This document shows, one piece after another, positions 11,677 through 45,005 of a DNA stretch of 64,000 nt. Under the pieces are notes generated by a model. It did no database searches. It saw nothing but the letters and a program-made list of their open reading frames with translations, and was not told where the DNA came from. Source of the stretch: Ancylostoma caninum (lineage: Eukaryota > Nematoda > Chromadorea > Rhabditida > Ancylostomatidae); NCBI GenBank assembly GCA_037903475.1, contig JBAJFG010000172.1:3898001-3962000 (forward strand). The letters run 5' to 3'. The position numbers were made by a program, and so were the translations under genes. Within the stretch, counting starts at the first letter, position 1. Every line of letters begins with the position of its first letter.

Positions 11677-14600
11677 ATGAGTGATGGTGAAGGAAAAGAA
11701 TTCATGGTTCATTTTGCTGACGATCGGGATATGGAGAATATGGATGAGGACATTGAGCTTGGTGTTGGCACTGTAAGCATTTCCAGTGATTTAATTCATT
11801 CGTTTATTTGTTCTCTCGATTTGATATTCTTCTGTTAGGATGGAATGAAAGGAGGATTCCAACAAGAAGATGGTAATGAAGACCCACGTGAAGAAGGACG
11901 GCTTGGGCATCCTATTCCTGATCAAGAGAGATTCCTCCCTATTGGTTAGTTTCAGTTGCATCTTTACATGGTCTTTTTCAAATTATTTTCTCATAGTGAA
12001 TGTAATGAGTGTTTACCATTTTTTTCGCAGTTTATTCCCATTTTTATTTGTGCACCGAAAGTAGCTTTGATTTTTATGTTCACGATGCTAGTTGTATTGG
12101 GTATTTTTGAACATAACACCATTTTTCCGACTATTTTTTCCTTGGAATTTCTCCTTGTTCCTGTTAGAGAGGAGCTTTTCCATTTTCACTGTCCTGGTCT
12201 GTTTTGGTTTTACTGCAGTATTTCAAACATTTTAGCAAATGTTGCACGTGTGATGAAAAGGATGATACCCAGTAGTGGAAAAATAGCTAAAGATGCGAAG
12301 GAGTGTGTGCAGGAATGCGTGTCGGAGTTCATATCCTTCATAACTAGTGAAGCCAATGATAAATGCCTGAGCGTAAGTGCCTACCTGAGTTCAGATTCGC
12401 TGTTTTAGTTTTGTTGGATATTTTATCGATTTCATTTCTCAACTTCTGATTACTACAGGAAAAACGGAAAACGATAAGTGCTGATGATTTATTGGAGGCT
12501 ATTACAAACATGGGATTTGATAATTATGTGGCGCCACTGCAGCTCTTCCTCGATAGGTAAGTCCTTGCAAAGACATTTTCGACTGTCAGGTTTGAGCAGT
12601 CGTGCTTCCAGGTATCGAGCAGCCCATAAGTTGAGCGCAGCTTTTCCAAACTCCGCTAACGCACCGCGAAGCTTCTCCGTAGGTTCTGAAGGGAGTTCAA
12701 ATGCGATGGATGGAGGTAAGAAAATGAATAAATTTTTCCTCTGGTTAGTGAATCATGCTTGAGGTTACAGGGAGTCCTGGAGTATCTGCTAATCGAGATT
12801 TTCCTCCTCGTTCGCTAGTTGAAATGACTCCAACGACATCCGCAACTTCGGGAGGACATAGTTACCAGGTACCGTTAATACCATGGAATTCTATAATGGC
12901 CTAAATCTTGGGGATGTTGTTGCTGCTTTTGTTTCTTTTTCTGCCGCAAACTTCTTCGAATCATGGGGTTTTCCAGTTTTCTTTAAAAAATTGGATAGGG
13001 ACGTTCGAATTTCGGTAACGGTTTCGGTTTCTGCACAGAAACTATTAGTTTTTAATGCTCTGTTCTTGGAGAAATTTACGTCTTGTGACAGTATTTTTGA
13101 TCCTTCAGAGCACGTCATCGTCGAATGGTGCTCCGGTCGTGCTCGCTGGAGGAGTCGGTGGGATGCCTGTGACGGCTTTGCATCAACAGCCAATGCAGAT
13201 CTATATTGATCCAGCAAGCAAGCAACACTACATGGCGATAGAAAGTGAGTACTAAAGGTTCTAAATGTTTAAACTGGTGTCGCATACTTCGTGTTCTCTG
13301 AATTCATTACTTCAATCCTCTTTTTTTTTATTTCTGAATGATTTCGACAAGTGATTTCCCTTTTTTGCAGTGATGCGCCCTCTTTATCTATTCTTTTCTC
13401 TCAATTTTATTATTTCTTCATTTTCCTTACAAGTGCTCCACTTGAACAGTGGCTATCTCGTCTATTTCAAATTCCCTTGCAGCTTGAGGCCTTACTGAAA
13501 CGTGAGCTTGTTAAAGAGTTTGAGATGTTGTTTCTGTTCTGTACAACTGCCTCAGAGTTATTATGCTGGAATATTATACGTCACGAGCAGTACATAGCTA
13601 TTCTTCTTTTGAGCAACTGTAGTAACAATCTGGAATCGTTTTCCAGCTGAGCAAGGAATGCAGCTCTATCCGATACAAATCCAGACTGATGGACCCGTGG
13701 CGTATACAGTCGCGCCTGAAGTTGCCACAGCCATGACCTCGAATAACAGCAGCGAAAACCAGGTACTGAGGATTTTACAACCACCTTTTGTCTCCTTAGC
13801 TGTAGTTTGTTTATTATTATCAACAGTGAGCCTCGAGAGGTTGAAAGTTTTGCGGACTGGGGGGGGGGGGGCACCGTCTCATCCGTTGAAATAGCTGCTT
13901 CACGCCGCTGCATTAGGCAATCCTAAGTCCTTGGTATTTTTATCGTGAAACTACCAAAATCCGCTGCGATTAGCCATCACGGCAGCGTAAAATAGCGATT
14001 CCAGAGCGCGGAATGGTCATGCTTCTATAAGCCTCAAGTCTGCAAATTTATGAGCTGCATCGAGGCTTACGGTGTGTGGGCGGCTTCATTCATGTTCAAA
14101 CTGACTGTAAAAATGTGATTTATGTCCGCACTTTTTTTACTTTTGGACATTCTCTGAAGTTTCTTCTTTTTCTATATGATTCGTGAACGTAGTATCACTG
14201 AATTACTGCTCAACTCTTTAGTTCTGGCTACTGCTTTTTCTTATTTACAGACATTCATAATGATGGCCACTGGTGATGTTGAAGAGAACCATCTTAGTCC
14301 AATATCCCGAGAACAAGTAACTGCTGCAGAAACACCTAGTAGCAATAATGCAGCTAGGTCGAGCCATACTAGTCGGACGAGCAATCAAAATGAGTGTAAC
14401 AATCGACATCAAACAAAGAACCAGTCGACGAACACAACGTATGTCACAGCTGCTACTGAACAGAATGAGGGGGTGAGTGCAATGTCACTGACTCTTTCGT
14501 TGTTGTTACAGCATTTCTCTGCAAAAAAAGAGTAAAAATCCAATTTCATTCAGTTCTTTCATTTTATTCCTTCATGTTCAGCACGTTCAAACGCGGTCCA

Positions 14601-14680
14601 CCAGTAAGCGTCAACCAAGTGCAGGAAAAGGGAACGCAGGTAAAATCGTAGCTCCTACGAAGAAGGCTCGGCATAGTTAA
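11677..14680 (+). CDS. nfyb-1: NF-YB / CBF-A histone-fold transcription factor
   Basis: Ten exons with agreeing phases: 11677-11772, 11839-11944, 12236-12372, 12459-12556, 12612-12715, 12771-12868, 13109-13244, 13647-13762, 14251-14472 and 14582-14680 (TAA), giving 403 residues. Residues about 62-150 form the NF-YB histone fold: RFLPI joins [20 protein letters not shown], followed by the near-invariant [19 protein letters not shown], then [20 protein letters not shown] and [13 protein letters not shown]. In this family the protein pairs with NF-YC, recruits NF-YA and binds CCAAT boxes in the nucleus. The remaining roughly 250 residues are rich in Ser, Thr, Asn and Gln and end in a basic KKARHS tail. 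This is about twice the length of vertebrate NF-YB. The ATG at 11677 was chosen because an acceptor lies 12 bases upstream; an in-frame alternative exon exists at 10696. Exon 3 must use the TTTTAG ending at 12235, not the CAG just upstream. The symbol follows the C. elegans orthologue. Confidence 0.93.
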
Positions 14681-17600
14681 TAGTCCTCACGATTTTTTTT
14701 TGTCATCACTTTGGACAGCTCTTCAGCGGATTTCCTCTTTTGGAACATTTCCAGGTTGTATAGGGAACTGCCATTTGTTCTTGTATATGTCTCCTCTTCA
14801 GTACATTATTTCCGTATGTGAGTGGTATGGACTAGAGAGAATCGTGAATGGGGTCTCTTTTCCCGCATTTGTACTCCCTACCTTGTATAAAATCAGTGGA
14901 ACCCACATTTGTTGAGGCCTGTGGTCTCGATGTTTCCATTAGATTTTGTTATCTTATTAGGATTTTTCATCCGGGGTGACGTCAGGCTGTTTCACCTATT
15001 TGCTCTACACTCCCGTACTCTTTGGAATCGTTAAAATAATATGTAGATTGCGTTTTTTAAAGTAGTTTGGAATTGGATATCGGTATTTAATGATCTCACT
15101 TACGACTAAAAACAATTTATCAATATATGTGGAAGATTTTGTTCTCTTTCTATCGAGCAGCTGTACGATTTCTGGGAGATCGCACAATTACTACCTTAAA
15201 TGTCACGTGCATGATCTGATTTGTGTTTTTAATTCTCTACTTTTTGTATAAAATATTCCTCATATGTGTATTGTTAGCACTCAGCCCTGCTTGGTTCATT
15301 TACTGGAAATTGAGGAAGAAGGTCTGTAATTTCATTTGGACCACCGTGAAATCTCGAGAAGACCTTGAAGTTTGCCAATATTTGAGGAAATTCACAGAAA
15401 GTGGGAAGTACTCATGATTTTGGCCCCATTTATGTAAAAGACTTCGACAGGTCCAGGCTACCTACGGGGGAAATTTTTTGAACGTTCGTATGGCTCAAGC
15501 ATCGGCTGTAAAACGTATTGTTTTATGTATTGTGTTGCTGGCATGATTTCCGATAATCCAGGATTATCCGGACGAGGACACGTGAATGGGTGGTTTTTGC
15601 AATTTTTCACAGCATGTGGCTTTTTTTTGAGGATTTTTCTCTACCGACAGTGTCATTCGGAAAAAAACATGAGAAAGTGAAAAATGATCTACCAGCTCAT
15701 GGGCAGAAGGTAATACCACGCATATTTTGAACAATTTTTATATCTACAATGAAAATTGTTTAACAAACATGCAAATGCACATATTTATATTATTATATTA
15801 TAGTGACTTCCTCCTTAGTGACGTCATCACATCAATGCACAGCAGACTCGTTCGGGTGGTCGTAATTCGGCGTATCGTTGGGTGTTTTGTTTCAAAGCTT
15901 GGTGGATTTGTTCGAAACGTGAAGGCGCTTTTTCGATATCGGATAAGGTGAGGTCCTGAACGTAAAATTAAATAGATGCACTATGAATAGGTATACTCTC
16001 AAGTAGTTATTGTATCCAAAATGTGGATCCAAAATCCAAAATGCATCCAAGATTCTGCTTCGCAGTAGAATCAAAGCATCAGATTACAATATTAAGGTTT
16101 AGTAGTTCATTAATGACCCACATCACAAGTATCGAACGCGTTCACAGTGATATTCATGCCTTCAAAGCAGTCCTCCTCGCATGGATCGGATTCGGAGTCG
16201 GAGAGCTGTAAATAATAGTTGTGATAATACAGTCCGATGGCTCCTAGATGTTGCCGCCTTGGAAATAACTTTGGAGTTCGCTTCAGTCGAGAAGTTTGAA
16301 TTGAATTTGATCTACTATGTATTTTTGCCCTGCACTGCTGCTATACTCCGCTTTCGGTGATCACCGCGGTACTGACACTGGTTTTGGTACGTATCGATTA
16401 TCGATTATGCGTGACGCGTCGCTGGCGTCGACGCCGCAGTGCATCGTCTAGCAGCAATCGATACGCATCAAAAGCAGTGGTGCTGGCGTCATAACGATTG
16501 AAAGCGCTATACTCTTCAGTATTGGACGTACATACTTGTTGGACTAGGAAAAACTATCTATTCAGAAAGAATACTGAGAGATCATCAATTTGGGGCAACG
16601 AACGAGTAGGAATTTCAGCTCACCACATTTCGGCTTGCGATCTGCGTCCGAACGCTGTCGTGATGAAAGGTGGCCAGTTGCACTCTTGGCGCGTCGATTT
16701 GTGGGTACCCGTATCGCTAAAATTTTATTTGGATTGCTTAGAATGAATTTCAGCAATTTCTTTTTATTGATTAAATCAATGAGTATCGAATTTTGCGTGC
16801 ATATTACGAAATATGTGCATTTTTCGTTGTTTTTTTTTTGAAAAGCTGCTGTTTTTTACACCCTCAGTACTTGAAACCTCGATTTAAGTAAACCGGTCTA
16901 TATTTCAAATTGTCTGGAAAATTCCCTCCACTTTTCAAAATTTGTTTGCTTTTACTCCGTCTTTGAGTATTTTACGAAGAGTGTATCGCCGTTCGGAAGC
17001 GATTTTTGTCCAATGCAAGGCTAGCCTTATTGTTTCCCAAATAGCTGAAATTATCCTGAAGTTTGTACAGGTGGAAACGGAAATCCTAGCCAACTGAGAA
17101 AACCTTTTTTCGAGAACTGCTTTGTCTCTCCTCCCGTGTGTAGCCAAAAAAAAAAAAAACGGACTGTGCGGCTCAGTATAACTGCGCCGTGTACATAAAA
17201 CACGCTATATCTCGCGACAAAGGAGTGAAATTACAATTCGGAGGAGCTTTTTATATTTTATTTATTGAATTTATTCATTCACTTAGGCTACGTAAGCCAA
17301 ATTAGGCAAAAAAAAGACGTAGATAGGAACAAACCTAGCATTAACACTGAAACATCCTTGGAATATGATGAGGAAGAACAGGTATGGCTCAAGAGGAAAA
17401 AGGAGTAAGGACAACGATACCTCTCAAATTAAGTTTGGAAAACAAAAAAAAACAAACCGAGCAATTCTCATCGGATGAGACTAGTTGGGTAGGGTGTGCA
17501 TGAGAACACGAGGAAAATTCTAGGATTGCGCGGAATTTTGGGGAAATAGCTCTGGAGCAAATCCACGTTACCCATCAGAAAAAAAATAGTTTTATGTGCA

Positions 17601-17815
17601 CAACGCAGTTGAGATGCTAAGCTTGGCATTTGCTGCACTAGTTAATTTGACCAGCTATCAAAATGCAGAGATATTTATTTATTTATTTATTTATTTATTA
17701 AATGCACCCTAGGTGCTCACATGTTAGGACAACTAAAAATTTTGAAGCTGAACAGTTGCAGAATTATTTAAACCAACAACAAAGCAGATTATCAAGACCA
17801 ATAGAAAGCTTATGC
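14681..17815. other. intergenic, no supported gene
   Basis: The first few hundred bases are presumably the NF-YB 3' UTR. The rest is AT-rich with short open frames only. A GC-richer patch at 16370-16500 repeats GATCGAT-like and GCGTCG-like words also seen near 21480-21640 and 25400-25510, suggesting decayed inverted-repeat elements. I see no RNA gene. Confidence 0.45.
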
Positions 17816-37727
<19,912 letters not shown>

Positions 37728-37729
<2 letters not shown>

Positions 37730-37745
37730 TCTGAAGCAGCATTAA
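37728..37745 (-). promoter_or_regulatory. trans-splice acceptor at the start codon
   Basis: On the minus strand TGCTGCTTCAG ends one base before the ATG at 37729. With no upstream exon visible this fits spliced-leader addition and supports the chosen start. Confidence 0.45.
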
Positions 37746-38752
37746 TCATTAATGAGTGAGAATCGACATATCGATCGATTAAATATGAAAGACAGAGAAG
37801 ACACGAGAGCTATGAGGAGCTAAAAGTGCATCAAGTGGCTGACGGCTGGCTGGCTGGCTGGCTGGCTGGTCGAGGAGCTGCTGCTGCTGCTGGCCTGATG
37901 CCTCATAGATGTGAACGCTTTACACCGTCACGGCCGTAATCGCTTACACATGCTGCGGAACGATTGCGGGAGGATCATACTAACTGTCTTTAAGACAGCT
38001 GTTACACTGTTTGAAAATTTGCATGCATAGAGAGAGCACCACGAGGAGATGGAGAGTTACAGGAAGCATCCTGGGAGGCAAGAGCCACAAAAATACCCTC
38101 CTGGAATTTCCAGAGATACAGCTGATCCAGAGAAATTTTAATTTTTCCAAATTTGGAATCAAAATCTGTTTCACAGGACCCCGCTGCAAGCACAAATATC
38201 AAATGACCGCAAATAAGATTCGAAGACATATTATTGAAAACCCTGCAAAATCATGAGGACTCCTAAAACTTTTCTTCCAAAGAGCCATGAGCGCTTAGTT
38301 TTGGGTTTATGATGACATTCATATTTAATAGCCAAATTTTACAAGCTAAAAACTTCCTTTGTAAGCTTGGTATTGTTAGAGAACCAACGCCTGAAACTGA
38401 TGAATCAATAGGTTTGTGTGCTTGGCATTTGAGTCACTTTGATGAGCAATTAATGCGCGACAGTCTGGAGCTTACGATTTGGCAAAGATGCTCTTCAAAT
38501 ATGAGTCAGAACATATGCAAAAAAATGTGCTGAGATCATTGACTAGTGTTATTTTTGTATAGTCTACTTCAAAATACATAGGTTTGCCCAGGAACTGTAT
38601 GAAATATTCTTGAAATCCATTCTGAAATGCATTTAATACGACCAAAGTGAAAATATTGCTTTTTTGGTGCAATTTGATTGAGAAAAAAAAACTAATTGCT
38701 TCACTAGTAATGTCGTTTTCTGTGTCACGAAAGGAATTTATACACATTCATC

Positions 38753-39027
38753 TAAAGTAGACGTCAATGGCGGTGGCCCATCTGCGGCCTCGAAAAGGAC
38801 GCCGCGCAATCGCGCCGCGCGCGCTATAACCGATGTGTTCTGCTGGTGTTATGCTATTCCTAGCAGCTTTTCTCCCCAATTTTAAGGATTTTCGACCGAA
38901 TCTGGAAGAAAAGCGCCTAGGAATAGCATTCCGACGGCAGACGACACCGATCTCGGTGCGCGCGGCGCGGTTGCGCGGCGTCCCTCTCAAGGCCGCGGAT
39001 GGGCCAGCGCCATTGACATCCACTTTA
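38753..39027. mobile_element. 275-bp palindromic MITE, intact copy
   Basis: The left end AAGTAGACGTCAATGGCGG and the reversed right end AAGTGGATGTCAATGGCGC are bounded by TA. GC-rich arms (GACGCCGCGCAATCGCGCCG and CGGCGCGGTTGCGCGGCGTC) pair across an AT-richer loop. Same family as 11184-11457 and the fragment at 8640-8823. Open frames across it on both strands are a by-product of its GC content. Confidence 0.8.
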
Positions 39028-39143
39028 TAGGGGACTCCAATGATTTGGATCCACTCGCACGCATCGTGTGTCGTAAATTTTGGTAGAATTGTGTGGGAAA
39101 GCAAATATCAACACTCTAGGGGAGTCCATGTACATACTTGCTA

Positions 39144-39342
39144 GAGGAAGCTCCAAATGTCCGCAGCCAAGAGGGGCGTGGCCGCGGCGCGGCTCCTTGA
39201 TCAGACACAGGCGCTCTCTATGCTGCCTCTGGCTTCTCTGACTCTGCAGACAACCGATGGCAGCATGCAGAGCGCCTGTGTCTCTGCCTAAAGCTGCGTC
39301 TTGGCCACGCCCCTCTTGACTGCGGACATTTGGAACTTCCTG
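39144..39342. mobile_element. 199-bp TA-flanked GC-rich palindrome
   Basis: AGGAAGCTCCAAATGTCCGC on the left is matched by the reversed right end AGGAAGTTCCAAATGTCCGC. Further in, AAGAGGGGCGTGGCC is matched exactly on both arms, and ACAGGCGCTCT pairs with AGAGCGCCTGT. TA flanks both ends (39142-39143, 39343-39344). Confidence 0.8.
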
Positions 39343-41209
39343 TATGTGTACTGTACACCTCTATTTCCACCCTTGTCTTGCAATAATCCAGGAGATCTTA
39401 CCCTACTTGGCCACGACTGGTTGATCTGCTGGCGTCAATCCACAGCAGATAGCAAATAGCAACGACCACTCGACGTTGAAGTACCAGTATACCTAGACCA
39501 CCACGCCCTAATACTCAGAGGCGAACAACTCGGAACAACATACTTTCCCTTAGTATACCGTTTTTCTTCGACAACGATGGCGCAGCTTTCCAGCAGTGCA
39601 CGTTTGCGTGTCATGCCGTTCAAGCTCAGTTGCAAGATGGTGTTTTCTTGGTGTTTCTGGTTTAAATATCAAAAAAGCATTTGGTTCATGACAGGGTTCA
39701 GCGTTTCAGGAAGAACATCCAGGAGAAACAGGACACGTTAACAATAAGTTGAGTTCGTTTCCTTCAATTCATACAAAAATAGGTCCCTCGCCATGTTGAC
39801 GAGTTCCCGGGAGGACCCGACTCTTGAGCTTGTTTACCCGTTTATGGAACAGGGAACGAAACGGGCGAATAGGCAGTATTCCTTAGTAAGTTTTCTACTA
39901 TTTTCTGCAGCATTTTTGAAACGAAATTTTACATAATATTGATTGTTTGGCTGTAGTCAGAAGTGACGAATCGCGCTAGAATGGGAACCTTACACCAGTT
40001 AGAGTAATAGTGACCTCTATATCGAGAAAATGAGACGTGGGCTGAATGTTTGCACCAAGGAACATGCTCAGATAAACTTGCGGAATGACCGCAGCGGAAA
40101 GAGATCCCAACCATGCGATCAAAAGAGAGATACACAGGGGTAAAAGGCAGAACAACAGCGGCGACATGAGTTTGTCTAGAGAATGGTGTGGAAGGACAAC
40201 AGCAGAAAGCCAGAAGGAGCGCAGCAGAATGCTTTCGAAGATTCGATGTCACATCTGGAACGTGGTAATAACTTTAAAGTCAAGAGCAAGATGCTGGGAT
40301 TTGGAACAGTGCAGCCAGGATTTTCATCAGCAATCCATGAATGATTAACAGAAATGAATGGTCATTCCTAACAAACAGGCTTCTTCCTTCTTTTGTGCTT
40401 ACCTGAGCTGTCAAAGGTAACCCGTATAAAATCCGGGAGTTGAATACAACCACTCAATGGTCGCAAAAACCACTATCAGTACGGATGTCTATACATTTGA
40501 CCAAAAATGTTAAATTCCAAAGATGAACAAACATGGATGCTTCCCATGCTGGGATTATATCGAAACGAAAGGTAAACATTTACATTACTACGAGACTTAG
40601 GCCGTCATTTCAGCGGCTGCTTATGAGGAAAGAGCAAGGTTTTTTTGAAGGAGGACAATCAACAACGATTTTTCTCAGAATACCCAGGAATAATCAAATA
40701 GAACGACCAAAATTACGGGTGTACCACGTACTAGCCAGTTTAATTTAAACCCGGACCGGTGTGTAAAATCGCACGCGACGCCTTGGAAACAGAAAGCGAC
40801 GTGGTGACCATTCCCGGAAACTGCGAAAAAAGGCGTTTTGTGGTGACTAATGCCAGTTCTTTTCATCTTGGAGTGAACGATGATTCAGGATGCGGAATTC
40901 CGCAGGAGGAAGTAAGAATGCCCATTCCTTTTCTTTGATTCCCGCCGAGGTCAGCCAAGCTTTCAATGCATCGCTCCAGGCGAATTAGTACCAGATCCAA
41001 GCGAAAGGGTGAAATTGGCGGCCACAGGGCTTGTCTCGATTTTTGGCATTTCTTTGTTTTCATTGTCGATCCATTGAAGATTTTTCCCAAGCAATGATAA
41101 AGTCGCTATCATTAGCATTGAGTATGGTTCACCTATCCACGTATGGAACGAATTATTGAGCTACCTCATCCAGAATTCGAGGTTCCAGCAATATGGGGCC
41201 ACATACATC

Positions 41210-41323
41210 ATTGAGATTACCCAGGGTAAACGTGTTGTCCTCAAGTTCACCCAGAACATGTCCTCAAATTCACCCACCGCCAGCACGAGCGTCAACAAGT
41301 TCACTCCGGGGGGTAATCTCAAT
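41210..41323. mobile_element. ATTACCC MITE, copy 1
   Basis: ATTGAGATTACCCAGGGTAA on the left is matched by the reversed right end ATTGAGATTACCCCCCGGAG. The 114-bp element has no coding capacity. Relatives are at 45963 and 48404. Confidence 0.6.
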
Positions 41324-42513
41324 TATGCTCTCATGCCCAGGAGGTTCAGCAACCCTGTGGTAAACCCTTCCTAAGAGTCACATAACCATTTTTTCAGCCA
41401 AAAAAGAAACAACACTAAATGGCCTGACGAGATGAAGTCCAGAGAGGGTTCATGGTCAATTCAACAGGGTTGGGTGCGTTTCTGTAGCCTAAACCCCCAA
41501 ATCCTCTAATTTCTATAGTACAACATACATAATTTCCCATGCATCACAAAAAAAATGGTGAAATTGGGGTAGTGAACGGTTAGAACAGTGCTGGCTCCAC
41601 TGTTTTCACATGCAAAAGGATGAGACTGCTCGATAAATTTTTCAGTGCCACGTCATTTCCTTGTAAATGGGTAGACTTTTGAAAGAAAAAGAAGATCCTC
41701 CCATGGAAACCAACCATGAAGGCAAAAAACCTTCGGCAATACACACAGAAGAAGCATTGGAAAAGGCAATAATGTGAAGTGGAAGCGACGAAAAACAAGA
41801 GAAATTTAATTATGACTGAGCGCTGAGATGGCTACGCTGCCTAGCATTGGTGCGGGGTGGGTTTCTTGGCAGCTGAGTAAACATTGAATTTTTCAGTTTT
41901 ATGTATATTCGTGGGAACAATGCCATGATTCATCGAGCAGTCCACGTTTTTATTGGTAGCAGTCATGAGAATGTTACTGATTTCAGTGAACGAACAAAAT
42001 TTGGTTGAGAAAAAACTGTTAGGTACTGTTGAATATTTGTTGAAATTGGAAAACAACACCGTTTTCCCAAATCGTACCATTGCAAAAATCACTCCAATTT
42101 CAGACAAGCTTTTGGCATCGAGACGTATAATTAATTACCTAAGGGAGCGTTTATCCTAGAAGCGTGCGCACGTAAGGCGTGCGACAATATGATGAAGGAT
42201 GAGCTCAGACGCAGGTAAGACGCTTAGCAACGATCACGCACAACCCCTCCCCCTTTGGAAATTTATGCGATCAAGACGCGCCTGACACATGTACTATCAA
42301 TAGCCCCAAAAATCACGAACACTCTACTTTTTTTTTTCGAGATTTTCACATTTTTTGAGTCGCCAGGAGACGCTGATCACAATCATGCAAACATTGCCCT
42401 GTAAAAATGTCAAATATCCGTTTCCAGCCACTTTCCTCTAGGAGATCCTAAGGCGGAGTTTGCATCGATGCTGGACATCTGCCACAAGTGCCGCTGCGCT
42501 CGCCGCACTCCAC

Positions 42514-42602
42514 CATGTTCGACGTGTTTGGCGCCATCGATCGATAATCACGTGCCAGTGCCGAAGTGTATTCGATCGATGGCGCAGAACATGTCGAACA
42601 TG
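42514..42602. repeat. near-perfect hairpin
   Basis: CATGTTCGACGTGTTTGGCG and CGCAGAACATGTCGAACATG form 31-bp arms with ATCGATCGA at their inner ends, around a 27-bp loop. It is probably another small inverted-repeat element or the core of one. Confidence 0.65.
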
Positions 42603-44164
42603 TTGGAGAAGAGTAGCCGGCAAGGAGTGGGAGGAGTCCAGTTTAGGGGGAAGCCCCGCCCCACCTTGTCATGAAATGGGTAGCCCAAGAACGTGTTTTT
42701 CCAGAGCATAATAAGTAGTCATGTATATCATTGTAGTCAACTTCTCATGGAGGATCTAGCTACATAAAAAATATTGGAAAAACCTAGGAGAGACCCTGAT
42801 TCCAAAGAACTACTTTGCATGTGAATGGGGCTTTGAACAGCGAGGAATAATCATGTTCCAGATCACCGGAGGATATTGTGAACAACTGAAAAGTCACAGA
42901 AAGAGAGCTAGTGGGATTAGCGACTACCGAGAAAAACCACGCGAAGTCGTGTATATAAAACTGTATGCCGAACAAGTACAGAAAATGGTCCAGAAGTTCT
43001 TAGAAGACTGCTATACCAGTTCTGGAGCGAATTAGTATAGAATCGGTACTACTACAACATGCATACATGGTCATAACATTACTAAGCAACGCACGCAATC
43101 AATACTCAACGATGAGAAGTGCTTGAACCATTAGTATAAGAACCCGCTGAACTAGTCTCACAGTTCTCAGAAACAGGTACGATTGTGAGATGACGAAAGG
43201 TGGCGACTGTGTAGCTCACTCAGCTCTTCCTCAACAGAGCCGATATGTTTACCTCGTGGTTTTTTGCGATAGTTAAACATGCGGCTAGCAAAAAGTGCAA
43301 CAATCTATTGTACTTGTTGGCAGCGCCCTACGCATCACTCATCTCGGCAAGAGCAGCAGTTAGGATTGAGGCGAGTGGCGGAACGGCGAGCGGAGCCAGA
43401 GCAGAGCTCTAGCTCTACGCGATACACGCGAACATTCGCAAACATCGCAAAGCCAAGTGGCCGTCAAATCGCATCAAAACACATCGATCTAGTGTTTCGA
43501 GTACATTCTACAGGTGCTCTGCTCCTGAAAACCTGGGCTTTGTTTTGTTTTGTTTTCGAGTGGAATTCCTCGGGGAAAGAATGCAGCTTGAGAATGTCGC
43601 AGTGCTTGGAATTGTAACCCTCAAAAAATTTGCAGTTTTTTCTGTAATAAATTATTACGTTCTGGTTCATGTCCAAGAGTTTGGCTAGAAAATAACAGCT
43701 TTCTCGATATTGTTTGATTTTTATTGCTACAATTTGAAACAGTCGTTAGAAAGTGTGGCAGTTAAGGCAATAAAAGTAAGTGATGCTGTTAGGGTAGAGA
43801 ATGTTGTTAAGAATACAGGATTCAATACTATAGGAAGGCAGCTTCCGCGATTTGGTCGGAATATGGGAAGTTCCTGGCGTTTTTCCAGAGAATTTTTTTC
43901 GCGCCAGCTTCATTTTCGTATAAGTTCTCCTTTGACTCCTGAAATTATCCTAGTACATCACTACTCCATTAGCTGACTGAGATTTGAAGGAAATTTTCTG
44001 TCACTGTGAATTTCTTCTTTCTTTCAATGTCGAAATTACCTAGTATCGGAAATCGATCTTTTTTGCGAATTCTCCACCATACTACCTAGGGAATGTCCAA
44101 GAATTATAACATTTGCTTAGCTTAGAGGAGACTCCAATGCTCTAGGGCGCAGTCACAGTAGTTC

Positions 44165-44235
44165 GAGAATATTAACGGTGATTTAAGAGAAATGTGTGGA
44201 TGCGCAGACGATCAGAATGCGAAGACGCAGATCAT
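44165..44235 (+). repeat. dispersed GCGCAGAC family, copy 4
   Basis: AACGGTGATTTAAG, AATGTGTGGATGCGCAGAC, GATCAGA and ACGCAGATC recur in the family order. Confidence 0.55.
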
Positions 44236-45005
44236 ACGACTCTGAGAGCAGATCTGAATTAGTGGATACCTCTATAGATGTAATGGGCTGATGGGCTCCG
44301 AGAAGGTCGAGGCCCATTGTTAAAAAAAGTGATTTCTGCAAAGTTCGCATAGGAGATTTTGTAGAAATGGAACTGGAAAGTAACAAAACTATAACAACTC
44401 GAAAATCAAATGGCTTACATTAAATGAACGGAATCGGTAGCAACAGCAGGATATTAAGAGTAATGTTAACTACAATAAGCTTTGGAAATGTTCAAGGCAG
44501 GAGTTTTCGAGCTCACCAAAACGTTTAAGAAAGGAAAATTGGTTGGATTAGCTGCAAACGAACATGAATGTGGCTTAATTGCCAAATTACGCAAAAATCT
44601 GAAATCTGCTCCTGTCAAGCTGTCAATGCATTTTACCGAGTTTGCAGCTATAGTTCTGAAAGTCAGACAACCATCAAGCAGATCTAGATCTCTGGCCCTC
44701 TAGATCTCTGGACCAGGTTCCAATTCGCCTCGGGGCTTTCTTCAAGATGAACTTTGTTGCTTTGCTATGTTATTGAAAAATGTGGGAGGATAATAAATTC
44801 AAGGTAAATTGGGAAGAGGCGCTGACTGCAGAATTATTAGGAGGTCTAGGAAATGCAAAATTTACAAGAAGAGATTATAGATGTTGCTAGTAACAGTGAA
44901 TAATGCTGATTTCTAATTCAGACTCGTCGAAGTTGTGCCTACTCGGAAAATTTATTTCATTTGGTCATTCTAAGTTCAAAACGAGTGTTCTATTTCTTTA
45001 AATAG

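Larger units (their letters stand above)
37746..45005. other. repeat-rich spacer
   Basis: No exon series could be supported. Besides the elements listed separately it holds a GGCTGGCT run near 37845. A short protein-like frame at 42853-43035 (YREKPREVVYIKLYAE) has no family or splice support, and another at 44807-44880 (EEALTAELLGGLGNAK) may belong to the gene that starts to be visible at 45006. Confidence 0.4.

Noticed and set aside
12212..12220. CTGCAG acceptor for NF-YB exon 3
   Set aside because: It breaks the frame. The TTTTAG ending at 12235 restores the conserved LPIANVAR sequence.
12883..13217. 108-codon frames on both strands
   Set aside because: They overlap NF-YB intron 6 and exon 7 in other frames. 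The spliced NF-YB frame explains the coding signal.
38748..39104. Open frames on both strands of about 65-118 codons
   Set aside because: They fall within the GC-rich palindromic MITE, where stops are rare by composition.
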